NCBI RefSeq assembly: GCF_001579805.1
Contig: NZ_CP014546.1
Location: 4,464,001-4,528,000, forward strand
Direction: 5' to 3'
DNA: 64,000 nucleotides
Source: Pseudomonas azotoformans
GTDB taxonomy: Bacteria > Pseudomonadota > Gammaproteobacteria > Pseudomonadales > Pseudomonadaceae
In this document: positions 26,207 to 34,750 of the stretch, in pieces
Layout of the letters: every line of letters begins with the position of its first letter
Numbering within the stretch: the first letter of the stretch is position 1
Made by a program: the position numbers and the translations under genes
Notes under the pieces: model-generated
Told to the model about the DNA's origin: nothing
Seen by the model: only the letters and a program-made list of their open reading frames with translations
The model's database searches: none

Positions 26207-27088
26207 CTAGACACCTTGCAAGCTCATTGCATGATGCTTTTCAAACTCTACCGGTGACAGCTGATTGTTGAAACCATGTCGACGTTTTGAGTTGTAGAAC
26301 ATTTCGATGTAATCGAACACATCGCTAAGAGCATCTTCACGTCTGGTGTAAATTTTCCGCTTGATCCGTTCTCGTTTCAGAAGCTGGAAAAAGCTCTCGG
26401 CCACGGCGTTGTCATGACAGTTACCTCGACGACTCATGCTGGCGTCCAAATTGTTTGCCTTCAAAAAACTGCGCCAATCGGAGCTGCTGTACTGGCTGCC
26501 CTGGTCGGAATGAACCATCACCTCTTGCTTCGGTTTACGCCTCCAAACCGCCATCAACAATGCATCAATAGCCAAATCACTGGTCATCTGCGCCTTCATT
26601 GACCAGCCAACGACCTGACGAGAAAACAGATCCAGCACTACTGCCAAATACAGCCAGCCTTCATAGGTACGAATGTAGGTGATGTCGGTGACCCAAACCT
26701 TGTTGGGCTCTACGACATCGAACTGGCGCTTCAGCAAATTGGGTGAGGCGACCGCTGGCTTACCGCCGTACTTTTCAGGGCGGCGTCGATAACCTGTCTG
26801 AGAGCGCAGCCCTTCAAGACGCATCAGCCTTGCCACACGATGGCGCCCGCAAACTTCACCGACCTCGCGCAGATCGTCATGGATTTTGCGATGGCCATAA
26901 ACGCCGCCGTTCTCCAGCCAGGAATGCTTGATCAAACCCAGCAGTCGCTGGTCGTCTTTAGCGCGTGCAGATTGCGGCTCAGACAACCAGGCGTAATAGC
27001 CGCTGGGATGGACTTTCAGCGTCAGGCAAAGCCGTCGAATGGAATAGTCGCCGGCTCGCTGCTTGATAAAGGCGTACTTCAACCGCAC
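26207..27088 (-). CDS. IS3-family transposase OrfB (DDE integrase core)
   Basis: A 293-residue frame, normally made as an OrfAB fusion by -1 frameshifting. It has the HTH_21-like region (GVYGHRKIHDDL), and the rve integrase core with DDE residues: Asp in VWVTDITYI, Asp in VMVHSDQGSQYSS, Glu in CHDNAVAESFFQLLKRE. The C-terminal MFYNSKRRHGFNNQLSPVEFE is the IS3 signature. It overlaps OrfA by ten bases. GTG start at 27088 is nominal since translation likely enters by frameshift. Confidence 0.9.
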   Translation of the reverse strand: MRLKYAFIKQRAGDYSIRRLCLTLKVHPSGYYAWLSEPQSARAKDDQRLLGLIKHSWLENGGVYGHRKIHDDLREVGEVCGRHRVARLMRLEGLRSQTGYRRRPEKYGGKPAVASPNLLKRQFDVVEPNKVWVTDITYIRTYEGWLYLAVVLDLFSRQVVGWSMKAQMTSDLAIDALLMAVWRRKPKQEVMVHSDQGSQYSSSDWRSFLKANNLDASMSRRGNCHDNAVAESFFQLLKRERIKRKIYTRREDALSDVFDYIEMFYNSKRRHGFNNQLSPVEFEKHHAMSLQGV

Positions 27089-27357
27089 TCCTTGGCAAAG
27101 TACGCGGCGGCCTTTTTTAAGATGTCTCGCTCTTCAGTAACACGCTTTAGTTCGGCTCGCAGACGACGCAATTCAGCGTGCTGATCTTCGTCTTGCTGCC
27201 GTTCTTCTTGAGGTTTGCTGTAGCGCTTTATCCAGGCATAGAGGCTATGCGTCGACACGTCGAGACGGGCCGCCACATCAGCGACAGGTAGCTTCTTTTC
27301 GGTCACTTGATTGACCGCTTGTATTTTGAATTCTTCGGGGTAACGCGGGTTGCTCAT
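27079..27357 (-). CDS. IS3-family transposase OrfA (helix-turn-helix)
   Basis: A 92-residue protein: HTH_Tnp_1 domain RYPEEFKIQAVNQVTEKKLPVADVAARLDVSTHSLYAWIKRY followed by a leucine-zipper-like helix ELRRLRAELKRVTEERDILKKAAAYFAKE. It binds the IS ends and regulates transposition. The slippery run TTAAAAAAGG lies in the zipper's last turns, correctly placed for OrfAB synthesis. Confidence 0.9.
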   Translation of the reverse strand: MSNPRYPEEFKIQAVNQVTEKKLPVADVAARLDVSTHSLYAWIKRYSKPQEERQQDEDQHAELRRLRAELKRVTEERDILKKAAAYFAKECG

Positions 27358-27485
27358 GGCACCTCCTAATTGGCCTCAGTTTAAGGCAAAGAGGTGTCTA
27401 GGAAACCCGGGGCGATTCAAGAACAGCGCGGCAGCTTTGTCAAAGAGGACGGGCAAGTTGTTATTGATGAGCATGGTCGTAAAGT

Positions 27486-27530
27486 CTGAGACCATGCAGG
27501 TTCAAGGCTATATTTCTTCAATGGTCTCAG
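27486..27530. repeat. 10-base perfect inverted repeat
   Basis: CTGAGACCAT (27486-27495) and ATGGTCTCAG (27521-27530) with a 25-base spacer, just right of the IS3 element and upstream of a small open frame. Could be a transcription terminator for the fragment ending at 27489 or a regulator site. Confidence 0.35.
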
Positions 27531-27544
27531 CATAAAGGCGCCAA

Positions 27545-27826
27545 ATGAGCATCGACAAGACGACGAAGTTGACCAATACCCGGAGCGAAGAAAACGCGAA
27601 CTTGCTACTCCGGGCTGGGTGGACACTTTTGCTTGTGGCGGATCGTCAGGAAGGCGCTTACCAATGGGCACCTACAGGCATGCATGACCAGCATCGATTA
27701 CATCTACACGTCAGCACATCTGAACACGATGGTTTACCAGCATCCACAACGACGTGGGAAAAGCTTACCTTGGAAGCAGCGAACAAAAATTATGCTCAAG
27801 CTGATTGCCGGGGATATGGGGTTTGA
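27545..27826 (+). CDS. Small hypothetical protein, possibly chimeric
   Basis: A 93-residue frame starting after a plausible AAAGG site. The first 40 residues (TTKLTNTRSEENANLLLRAGWTLLLVADRQEG) look like a genuine soluble protein; the remainder is rich in His/Thr and unlike it, suggesting a junction near 27665. Not recognised. A second frame, to 27989, ends LRNWGWKCIIDGTPQV and may be the tail of a different lost gene. Confidence 0.3.
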   Translation: MSIDKTTKLTNTRSEENANLLLRAGWTLLLVADRQEGAYQWAPTGMHDQHRLHLHVSTSEHDGLPASTTTWEKLTLEAANKNYAQADCRGYGV

Positions 27827-28110
27827 CGTCATGCATGCCATGCTCCCGGAATATGAGCTGAGGACGGATATCGGCGACATTTCGGCAGATCTTATCGATG
27901 AATTCAAAAAGATGTCTGCACTCCGGAATTGGGGCTGGAAGTGCATTATCGACGGTACGCCGCAGGTGATGCCGCCCATTTCGTTCTAGGAAATGGTCAG
28001 CAGATGGATCATCTCCGATCCCAAACACGCCATCAGACGATTGACGGACGTTTCAGGCGACGCGTCTTTGCCATCGAGCAGGCGCTCGCGTGGTCAAATG
28101 CAACGCAAAC
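27827..28110. other. Decayed accessory DNA
   Basis: No intact gene. Contains the end of an alternative frame to 27989 and a short piece (28010-28100) resembling the inside of some IS gene. Leads into tandem IS-end repeats. Confidence 0.35.
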
Positions 28111-28177
28111 ACCTGGTCAGTACCAATGCAAATGACTGGTCAGTGGCAATGCAATCAGGTGGTCAGGTGGGGTGCAA
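28111..28177. repeat. Three tandem 21-base repeats, period 23 (IS21-type end?)
   Basis: Units at 28111-28131, 28134-28154 and 28157-28177 share the pattern TGGTCAG followed after six or so bases by TGCAA; a degenerate fourth unit lies just left (TGGTCAAATGCAA). Tandem transposase-binding repeats with this kind of sequence occur at IS21-family ends, so this is probably a solo end left by such an element. No IS21 genes are present. Confidence 0.5.
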
Positions 28178-28186
28178 TTTCCCAGC

Positions 28187-28495
28187 CAGGGCTGCGTCTT
28201 GAAGTCGCAATGCACCCCGAGCACGGAACGACGAGTTCGACGCTGGGAGCATGAAGCTGTATTGGAGGAAATGCAGCTTCGGCTGAGCAAAGCATCGGAG
28301 ATGATGCGCGTCCGAAAACGGACTGTTGAGCATCCCTTCGGGACGCTCAAACAATGGATGGGTGCAACGCACTTCCTGACACGAAAGCTGGCCGGGGTGA
28401 GTACGGACATGAGCTTGAATGTGCTCGCCTACAACTTGAAACGGGTCATGAAAATCATCGGTATCCATCACTTGATGAAAGTGCTAACGGCCTAA
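28187..28495 (+). pseudogene. IS1182-type transposase, C-terminal fragment
   Basis: About 100 residues matching the end of IS1182/IS5-like DDE transposases: STERRVRRWEHEAVLEEMQLRL, RKRTVEHPFGTLKQWMGATHFLTRKL, STDMSLNVLAYNLKRVMKIIG. The 5' two thirds are missing; the fragment starts directly after the tandem repeats. It is an IS scar. Confidence 0.8.
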
Positions 28496-29018
28496 AAACC
28501 GCCTGTTTTTACGTGTCCCGATGATCTGGCGCGTTGCAGGGGCGGTTTAGCCCATCAGAAAGAGAGGTCGTGCCTTGATCAGGCTACGAAGCCGCTCAGC
28601 CTTGAAGATCGAAGCGGGATCTAGCGTTTTTACACACTCTGGGCCAATAGCTGCCGCTTGTAAAAATAGATGAGCCCCCGATTTCTATCTGAGGGAGCGA
28701 ATAATCATTGGAACTTGATCGTAGCTATCAACCCAGATCACGTTTATACCCAAGCGTGCCTTTCTGTAATGTTATTGCATGTGGTCGTGATGCTCATCAC
28801 ACGTGAAAAAATACTTCGATGGGGGTTTAGAATTGCTAGCTTTATGGCATTGTGCAATTATCGATGGGGACGTGAACGCATTTGCCGGAGCGCACTCGCG
28901 GTAGCGCAAACGCTACTGCTCGTCGAGAGCAATATTTTTCTGCTGCTGGAAATACGGGAGCCGCCAGTTAAATAATAAAGGCGCACCGACTAAAGGATTT
29001 GGTAAGGGAGCACTGGCC
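28496..29018. other. Upstream region of the secretion operon
   Basis: About 520 bases with no supported gene; a 101-residue frame (28670-28975) has no ribosome site and an unconvincing composition. The region must contain the promoter of the gsp-like operon. AT content rises around 28680-28860. No regulator site could be assigned. Confidence 0.45.
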
Positions 29019-29459
29019 ATGGTTGGCAAAGCAGCAGCTGCAGCTAGTAGGGCGCGCATGCGCGGTTTCACATTACTGGAATTATTGGTTGTACTCGTCA
29101 TTATCGGTTTGCTTGCCAGTATTGTGGGCCCTCGTCTCTTCGGTAACGTCACCAAATCGGAAATTACCGCCGCCAAGGCCCAATTGGATATCTTGGGCAA
29201 AGCGGTCGACCAGTTTCGCCTTGACGTCGGCAGGTATCCCTCTACGCAAGAGGGGTTGACTGTGTTGAATGTCCAGCCACCCGGCGAGGTCCGGTGGCGT
29301 GGCCCCTATCTAAAAAAGGATGTCCCCGCAGACCCCTGGGGAGTCGTTTACCAATATCGTTTTCCAGCCAGCCAGCCAAATATCGATTTTGACCTATTTT
29401 CTTTTGGAAAAGATCGAGCTCTAGGTGGCGCCGGAGAGAATGCTGACATCGCCTACTAA
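29019..29459 (+). CDS. gspG: Type II secretion major pseudopilin GspG
   Basis: A 146-residue pseudopilin. The class III signal is MVGKAAAAASRARMRG followed by FTLLELLVVLVIIG, with Glu at +5 and cleavage by a prepilin peptidase after RG. The C-terminal part (YPSTQEGLTVL, RWRGPYLKKDVPADPWG, YQYRFP, FDLFSFGKDRALGG) is the calcium-binding region characteristic of GspG rather than type IV pilins. It should form the periplasmic pseudopilus that pushes cargo through the secretin. ATG preceded by AAGGGAG. It heads an operon of at least eleven machine genes. No prepilin peptidase is encoded here, so the chromosomal PilD must serve. Confidence 0.92.
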   Translation: MVGKAAAAASRARMRGFTLLELLVVLVIIGLLASIVGPRLFGNVTKSEITAAKAQLDILGKAVDQFRLDVGRYPSTQEGLTVLNVQPPGEVRWRGPYLKKDVPADPWGVVYQYRFPASQPNIDFDLFSFGKDRALGGAGENADIAY

Positions 29460-29489
29460 GGCTCCTTTCACCTTTCTTATTGGTTCATC

Positions 29490-30683
29490 ATGGCCAAATA
29501 TAGGGTCCGCGGGGTGTCTTCAGTCGGTGCCATCAACGAAGTTATGTTGATAGCCAGCTCAATTGATCATGCCCATAAGCAAGCAATCGAATCAGGTATT
29601 CGCGTCGTTGATATACGCCCAGTCGGTTGGCGGATTTCTTTATCTTCGAGAGAGAGTAGCCTTGATCTGGGATTGCTTACTCATGAAGTGGTGTCGCTGT
29701 TACGCGCCGGCTTATCGTTGATCGAAACGCTTGAGGCGTTAATCGAGCGAGAACATGTCGTCTTACGGGATCTACGTATTCTGTCGAGTGTTCTTGCGCG
29801 GATTCGTGAAGGGCAACCTTTTTCCAGGGCGTTATCGGAGTTCCCTGAAGAGTTTCCCAATCTGTTCGTAGCATCTGTAGCGGCAAGTGAGCAGACGGGA
29901 GACTTGGTCGAATCGTTGGAGCGATACCTTCGTTACCACGCACAAGCGACTCAAATTCGACAAAAAATTCTCAGCGCATCGCTGTACCCGATTCTTTTGA
30001 TGGTCGCAGGTGCAGCAGTGGGGCTCTTTCTATTGTGTTATCTCGTCCCACGGTTCAGCGAGGTTTACAACAACATCAATACCGAACTGCCGTTTATGTC
30101 GCGTTGGCTGATGCACTGGGGCCAGTGGGTGAATGGCCATTGGCAGTGGGTACTCGCGGGTGGTGTTGGATCGGTGACGTCGTTTGTGTTGTTGCTGAAA
30201 CGGCCAGCCGTTCGTTTTCAGTTGAAAAAACTGATCACTGGCAACCGCTGGATTGGCCCCAAAGTACGGCTTGGACAGCTTTCGCGATTCTATCGAGCTC
30301 TGGGTCTACTCCTCAGTGGCGGCATCCCGATAGTGAAGGCAATGCAGATGGTGCGGGCTCTATTACCTGCCGCTCAAAGCCACGCGTTGGAAAAGGCGAT
30401 TTCTGACGTTGAGGAAGGTAAGCGTCTGAGTATTGGTTTACTCAATAACGGCCTAACCACCTCCGTCGCATTGCGACTGCTACGTGTGGGGGAGCGCAAT
30501 GGGCAGATATCGAACATGCTGGAGCAAGTGGCTCTATTTCACGACGCGGAAGTCACACAGTGGATTGATCGGTTTTCTCGTTTGTTTGAACCGCTGCTGA
30601 TGATCGTTATCGGATTAGTGATTGGTGCCATTGTCATATTGTTGTACTTGCCAATCTTCGATCTTGCGGGAAGCCTGCAATGA
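29490..30683 (+). CDS. gspF: Type II secretion platform protein GspF/PilC family
   Basis: A 397-residue inner-membrane platform protein with two T2SSF domains. Domain 1 (about 55-180: LGLLTHEVVSLLRAGLSLIETLEAL, FPNLFVASVAASEQTGDLVESLERY) is followed by a membrane helix (about 165-190); domain 2 (about 255-375) repeats the pattern (LGQLSRFYRALGLLLSGGIPIVKAM, LRVGERNGQISNMLEQVA) and ends in the last helix (LLMIVIGLVIGAIVILLYLPIFDL). It couples the ATPase to pseudopilin assembly. Its stop overlaps the gspE start (ATGA). Length is normal. Confidence 0.92.
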   Translation: MAKYRVRGVSSVGAINEVMLIASSIDHAHKQAIESGIRVVDIRPVGWRISLSSRESSLDLGLLTHEVVSLLRAGLSLIETLEALIEREHVVLRDLRILSSVLARIREGQPFSRALSEFPEEFPNLFVASVAASEQTGDLVESLERYLRYHAQATQIRQKILSASLYPILLMVAGAAVGLFLLCYLVPRFSEVYNNINTELPFMSRWLMHWGQWVNGHWQWVLAGGVGSVTSFVLLLKRPAVRFQLKKLITGNRWIGPKVRLGQLSRFYRALGLLLSGGIPIVKAMQMVRALLPAAQSHALEKAISDVEEGKRLSIGLLNNGLTTSVALRLLRVGERNGQISNMLEQVALFHDAEVTQWIDRFSRLFEPLLMIVIGLVIGAIVILLYLPIFDLAGSLQ

Positions 30684-32356
30684 CAACAGATGCTGCCGTG
30701 TGGATCGAGGTTTTCATTGCGTCAGCACGATCTTCTTTTGAGCTTGAACGTGAGCCGGTGCTGCTAGCACTGCAGAGGTTAAGCGGCCGACCTACCGCCG
30801 AGGTACTTGCCGCCGTGCATGCTTACACCGGGTGGCTCTTGCTGGAACAGCACGACGTCGAACAGATGAGTGCGGATTTCAACGAACTTGAATACGCCGA
30901 GTGCTTGAAACGTGAATGCTTGTTCATGGCCGGGGCTGATAAACAACGTTGGCTTGTGACTTCCGACCCATTGGATCCTGACCTTGCCAGTTGGGCCAGC
31001 TATAAATTTGATGGTCTCTTTCAGCTCGCGTTTGCTCATCCTCAGGTTATTAAGACTCAGCTAGCTGTTTACGAGGGGCAGGACCACGCCATCACTCGCT
31101 TGTCACCTCTTTCGCTACGAATTGAGGATGCACCGCGTGTGGAGGAGATCTCACCAGGGAGTATTGCTCGGGATCAAAGCCAGGTTATACGCCTGGTTAA
31201 CTCCACACTCTATGATGCTCATCGTCAGGGGGCCAGCGACATCCATTTCGAGAACACAGGCCAAGGTTTGGTAGTGAAATACCGTACAGACGGTGTGCTT
31301 TCCCCGGCGCGAACATTGGCGGATCGATCGGTTACCGAGGAGGTGATCTCTCGTATCAAGGTCATGGCCGAGTTAGATATTGGTGAAAAGCGTATCCCGC
31401 AAGACGGCCGCTTTGCCGTCGCCATGAACGCCAGAACCATCGACTTTCGAGTCTCGGTAATGCCCAGTATGTTCGGTGAGGACGTGGTATTACGTATCCT
31501 CGACAAGCAGTCACTTACGGCTGAATTGGCACGTTTGGATTTGCAAATATTGGGTTTCGATTCGATGAGTTGTGATGCCATTCGCAAACTGGCTTCGCAG
31601 CCCTATGGCATGTTGTTGGTCACAGGGCCAACCGGTTCCGGCAAGACTACGACACTGTACGCCACGCTCAGTGAAATCAATCAGGGTAAAGACAAGATCA
31701 TTACCATCGAGGATCCCGTGGAGTATCAGCTGCCCGGGGCTTTGCAGATTCCTGTGAACGAAAGAAAAGGCCTGACGTTTGCTCGAGGCCTCAGGTCCAT
31801 TCTCCGTCACGACCCTGACAGAATTCTAGTGGGTGAGATCCGAGACAAGGAAACTGCGGAAATAGCCGTGCAAGCGGCGCTCACTGGCCACTTGGTCTAC
31901 ACCACGGTACATGCCAACAGCGTGTTTGACGTATTGAGCCGTTTCCGCCATATGGGCGTTGATATCTATAGCTTTGTCACTGCTCTCAATGGTGTCGTCG
32001 CCCAGAGGTTAGTCCGTTTGTTGTGCATGCATTGCGCAGAGCCGTCAGAGCCAGATGCAACCCTATTGGGCGCATCTGGGCTCAACTCAGCCACTACGGA
32101 TGATTGGGCGTTCAGGCAGGGGCGCGGTTGTGCTCATTGCCGCGGGCTGGGCTACAAGGGGCGAAAGGCACTTGCGGAGGTGCTTGTGCTCACGGATGGC
32201 ATGCGTGAATTGATTTTAGGACAAGCCCCAATTACCGAGCTTAAAACGTTGGCGAGACAGCAAGGTATGCGTTCTCTGCGTGATCAAGCTTTGCAAGCGG
32301 TGAAGGAAGGTTTGACGTCTCTGGAGGAGATCAATCGTGTCACTTTCGTTGATTGA
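30680..32356 (+). CDS. gspE: Type II secretion ATPase GspE
   Basis: A 558-residue secretion ATPase. The N-terminal 150 residues are a GspE_N-like region; the ATPase core has ASDIHFE, Walker A GPTGSGKTT starting at residue 316, Asp box ITIEDPVEYQLPG, Walker B RILVGEIRDKETAEIA and His box TGHLVYTTVHAN. The zinc-binding tetracysteine motif (CMHC near residue 449 and CAHC near 484) is present as in GspE/PilB. It powers pseudopilus extension. Its last 20 bases overlap the next gene. No PilT-like retraction ATPase is encoded, consistent with secretion rather than twitching. Confidence 0.93.
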   Translation: MTTDAAVWIEVFIASARSSFELEREPVLLALQRLSGRPTAEVLAAVHAYTGWLLLEQHDVEQMSADFNELEYAECLKRECLFMAGADKQRWLVTSDPLDPDLASWASYKFDGLFQLAFAHPQVIKTQLAVYEGQDHAITRLSPLSLRIEDAPRVEEISPGSIARDQSQVIRLVNSTLYDAHRQGASDIHFENTGQGLVVKYRTDGVLSPARTLADRSVTEEVISRIKVMAELDIGEKRIPQDGRFAVAMNARTIDFRVSVMPSMFGEDVVLRILDKQSLTAELARLDLQILGFDSMSCDAIRKLASQPYGMLLVTGPTGSGKTTTLYATLSEINQGKDKIITIEDPVEYQLPGALQIPVNERKGLTFARGLRSILRHDPDRILVGEIRDKETAEIAVQAALTGHLVYTTVHANSVFDVLSRFRHMGVDIYSFVTALNGVVAQRLVRLLCMHCAEPSEPDATLLGASGLNSATTDDWAFRQGRGCAHCRGLGYKGRKALAEVLVLTDGMRELILGQAPITELKTLARQQGMRSLRDQALQAVKEGLTSLEEINRVTFVD

Positions 32357-33095
32357 AGGCCTGCGCCAGCGTCATGAGTTGGATCTGTACGTCGGGGATG
32401 CGCAGTTGCAATGGGCAGACCATCGAGTACAGGGGCAGACTACATATAGTGTTCAGCCGCTGTCTGACCTGCAAATTGCAGGCGTTGTGCAAGCCGTGGA
32501 GAAAGGTTTAGGCGTCTTGGGCATCAGTCGTCGTGTACGTATCAATATTATTCTCGGCCTTAGCTGGTGCAGGCACGTCCTGCTTGCGTGGGACCACCGC
32601 CTGGTTGATCCCGCGCTGGCCATTGCAGTGGCTCGCGTGAATTTCGAAAAACGTTTCGACAGCAGCGCGCAGGGGCATCATGTGATCCTGACCAAACCGG
32701 AATATCTAAAGTCACAGGTTGCCACCTTTGTGTCAGTCGAGCTGATTGAGAGTTTACGACTTTTACTGGAAAACAGGGGTGTGCAACTCGGACGCGCCGA
32801 GCCCTTACTTGCGGTGGTGTGGAATCGGTTGCCCGAATTGCCCGAAGGTGCAGGCGCGCTAGCAATACTGGAAGGAGGCAGAGTTTTGGTGGTCAGGGTT
32901 CAGGGCGGCAGCCCCAAGTCTATTTCTACACAGCCTTGTGTGGCGCCGGATGATTTGTTGGGGACCCCCTTGGCGGAATCGCTTTACGTGTTTGCCCCCG
33001 GGCAATCGGTTCCTCGGCCTCTGATTGCACTGAGCATTGAGTCTGGAAAGCAGCTTGACTCTTTTGGGTATGTACGCTGCGCGGGCACTAACTGA
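32337..33095 (+). CDS. GspL/PilM-like cytoplasmic assembly protein
   Basis: A 252-residue protein of weak conservation, without signal peptide or membrane helix. Position between the ATPase and a PilN-like gene, and strand-rich segments such as AGALAILEGGRVLVVRVQGG, suggest an actin-like PilM or the cytoplasmic half of GspL. GTG start overlaps gspE. In related machines this protein links the ATPase to the inner-membrane PilN/PilO pair. Assignment rests mainly on context. Confidence 0.6.
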   Translation: MSLSLIEGLRQRHELDLYVGDAQLQWADHRVQGQTTYSVQPLSDLQIAGVVQAVEKGLGVLGISRRVRINIILGLSWCRHVLLAWDHRLVDPALAIAVARVNFEKRFDSSAQGHHVILTKPEYLKSQVATFVSVELIESLRLLLENRGVQLGRAEPLLAVVWNRLPELPEGAGALAILEGGRVLVVRVQGGSPKSISTQPCVAPDDLLGTPLAESLYVFAPGQSVPRPLIALSIESGKQLDSFGYVRCAGTN

Positions 33096-33611
33096 ATGCG
33101 TCGTCTAGATATCAACTTCGGGCCCTCAGGGCGCACGTATTGGCCTCTCGCCATCGGGGTCATGTGTTTTTTGGCCGTTTTAATGCTGTGGTGGCGTGCA
33201 GACCTCCTGAGTCAGCGTGATGCACTGATACTCCTGCACTCTGGGTCTTCGCGGGGGCAGGGTGAAGCTGGCGGTGCATCTGGTGCCAACGAAGGGGCGG
33301 GTAAAGAGCTCAGAAAAATTAGCGCTTCATTACGATATCCCTGGGGTGCTGTCTGGGCGGCATTACAACAGGCTCAGGGCACGACCGTGATACTTCATCT
33401 AGAGCCGTCCGCCCGTGAGCCCAGGCTTTGGCGCCTTACCGTACAGGCACCGGACAACACCTCGATGCTGGATTATCTGCGGCAGTTGGAGTCGATGCCT
33501 GCTTGGCGTTCAGTAGTGCTGGAGAGTGAGGCGCAGCAGGTAACAACGCCAGGGGTTGGGGGCGCCGGTGTGGTATTCCAGCTTGCTTTGGAGTGGGCCG
33601 ATGAGTCTTGA
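33096..33611 (+). CDS. PilN-like inner-membrane assembly protein
   Basis: A 171-residue protein with a short cytoplasmic N-terminus (RRLDINFGPSG), one membrane helix (about 15-33, YWPLAIGVMCFLAVLMLWW) and a periplasmic ferredoxin-like region with LRLLEPS-type strands (VILHLEPSAREPRLWRLTVQ). PilN proteins typically begin with such an INLLP-like peptide that binds PilM. It starts one base after the previous stop and its end overlaps the PilO-like gene. Family identity is by architecture and order. Confidence 0.65.
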   Translation: MRRLDINFGPSGRTYWPLAIGVMCFLAVLMLWWRADLLSQRDALILLHSGSSRGQGEAGGASGANEGAGKELRKISASLRYPWGAVWAALQQAQGTTVILHLEPSAREPRLWRLTVQAPDNTSMLDYLRQLESMPAWRSVVLESEAQQVTTPGVGGAGVVFQLALEWADES

Positions 33612-34191
33612 ATGGAAGCTGTCGTCACTTCGTGCATCTGCGCGAGCACTATGGTTTCTACGCAAGTTCTGGTGGGCGCTGGACAGCAGGTTGATTGTTT
33701 TGGCTGCACTTGGGCTCTTTTCAGTTCTCCTTTGGAGGACCGTAATCGTTGGTCTTGAACGTGACATAACGTCGCTGAATTTGGTGGAAATCCCAGTGGC
33801 GGGTGACAAACCGCGCGAAACATTACCTCTTGCTTATAACCTGGCAGCATTTCTAGATTTTTTGCCGGCAGAGGAGAAACGCCTCGATTTTATTGACGGT
33901 TTTCACCGGCTTGCCGTGGACTTGGACGTTCAGTTGCTTCAAGTGAATTACCAGATCGGGAAAAACGTCAATCTGCCTGTAAGCGAGCTTGGCGCTCGGC
34001 TGGTGCTCTCAGGGCAAACATTAGCGGTACGACGATACGTTGACCGCCTGTTGCTGGAGATGCCCAGTTTAGCGATTGAGAACTTGTCCTATGAATTTCT
34101 CACCGGGGCCAATCCGGGCCAAACGCGTTTGACCTTGGATACACGGCTGTACTTACGGTCGAGCATCCGGCCGCAGGTGCGCCATGAATAG
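33601..34191 (+). CDS. PilO-like (GspM-like) inner-membrane assembly protein
   Basis: A 196-residue protein with an N-terminal cytoplasmic basic segment, one membrane helix (about 29-46, RLIVLAALGLFSVLLW) and a periplasmic domain ending in strands RLVLSGQTLAVRRYVDRLLLEMPSLAIENLSYE, the PilO/GspM ferredoxin-like pattern. It would pair with the PilN-like protein. I chose ATG 33601, which overlaps the previous stop by eleven bases; the upstream open frame is a shadow. Confidence 0.65.
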   Translation: MSLEWKLSSLRASARALWFLRKFWWALDSRLIVLAALGLFSVLLWRTVIVGLERDITSLNLVEIPVAGDKPRETLPLAYNLAAFLDFLPAEEKRLDFIDGFHRLAVDLDVQLLQVNYQIGKNVNLPVSELGARLVLSGQTLAVRRYVDRLLLEMPSLAIENLSYEFLTGANPGQTRLTLDTRLYLRSSIRPQVRHE

Positions 34192-34750
34192 CCTCAGAAT
34201 GATCGCGCGCGAACTGCAGTTGCTGTTGGCTATCGTGCTGGTACTGAGTGCTGTTGCTTTACTCAAACCAGAACGCATAACCCTTGCCGAACCTACAACT
34301 CGTCAACGATCAACAACTCAAAAAAACGAAAGTGTACAAGACGGCATGCAGTGGGTACGCCAGCCTGTTGTGTTGGTTGAAGCAACGTTGCCTGCCGACC
34401 TACCTTCGACCGACGTCACCCTGATAGCCCCCCCAGAATTGATTGAGCTTGCATCTTCTGAGCCCGCTCCGATGATGGCGCCGACACCTAATGTTATTTA
34501 TCTCGGTCGCCTTAAGCAGGCACAGGAAGACTACGTATTTCTGGACGCGGGCGAGGGGGCTCGTGCGTACAAGCAAGGAGACACGCTCACAGGCAATTGG
34601 CAGGTCACTCGCATCACAGGACAGACAGTAAAACTGCGCGATCGGCATTTAGGAACCGTGCGTGAAGTGAAGATGTTTCGTGAAAATACCCAGCAAATGG
34701 GCACAGACAATCGTACCCAAAGTTTATCCCGTGGCCTTCCTATACAGTGA
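34184..34750 (+). CDS. PilP/GspC-like periplasmic linker protein
   Basis: A 188-residue protein: one N-terminal membrane helix (ELQLLLAIVLVLSAVALL), a flexible Pro/Ser-rich linker (about 35-105) and a small beta-domain (YLGRLKQAQEDYVFLDAGEGARAYKQGDTLTGNWQVTRITGQTVKLRD), the homology-region fold shared by GspC and PilP, which contacts the secretin. It overlaps both neighbours. Machines of this kind need it to connect the inner-membrane platform to GspD. Confidence 0.7.
   Translation: MNSLRMIARELQLLLAIVLVLSAVALLKPERITLAEPTTRQRSTTQKNESVQDGMQWVRQPVVLVEATLPADLPSTDVTLIAPPELIELASSEPAPMMAPTPNVIYLGRLKQAQEDYVFLDAGEGARAYKQGDTLTGNWQVTRITGQTVKLRDRHLGTVREVKMFRENTQQMGTDNRTQSLSRGLPIQ

Larger units (their letters stand above)
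26189..27419 (-). mobile_element. IS3-family insertion sequence
   Basis: About 1.23 kb bounded by imperfect inverted repeats of about 28 bases beginning TGAATCGCCCCGG (left end 26189; the same bases read inward from the right end at 27419) and continuing to TAGACACCT with three mismatches. It encodes OrfA and OrfB in overlapping frames with an A6G slippery site on the minus strand at about 27113-27119. It appears complete. The left end includes the TGA that ends the AbiEi-like gene. I could not identify a clean target duplication: flanks read GGAA and AGAA. A solo copy of the right-end repeat lies at 48518-48550. Confidence 0.85.

Noticed and set aside
26189..27419. Target-site duplication of the IS3 element
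   Set aside because: Flanking bases (GGAA and AGAA) do not give a convincing direct repeat.
28111..28177. CRISPR array
   Set aside because: Units are contiguous with 2-base gaps and degenerate; there are no spacers or cas genes.
28670..28975. 101-codon frame before gspG
   Set aside because: No ribosome site and implausible composition; treated as promoter-side DNA.
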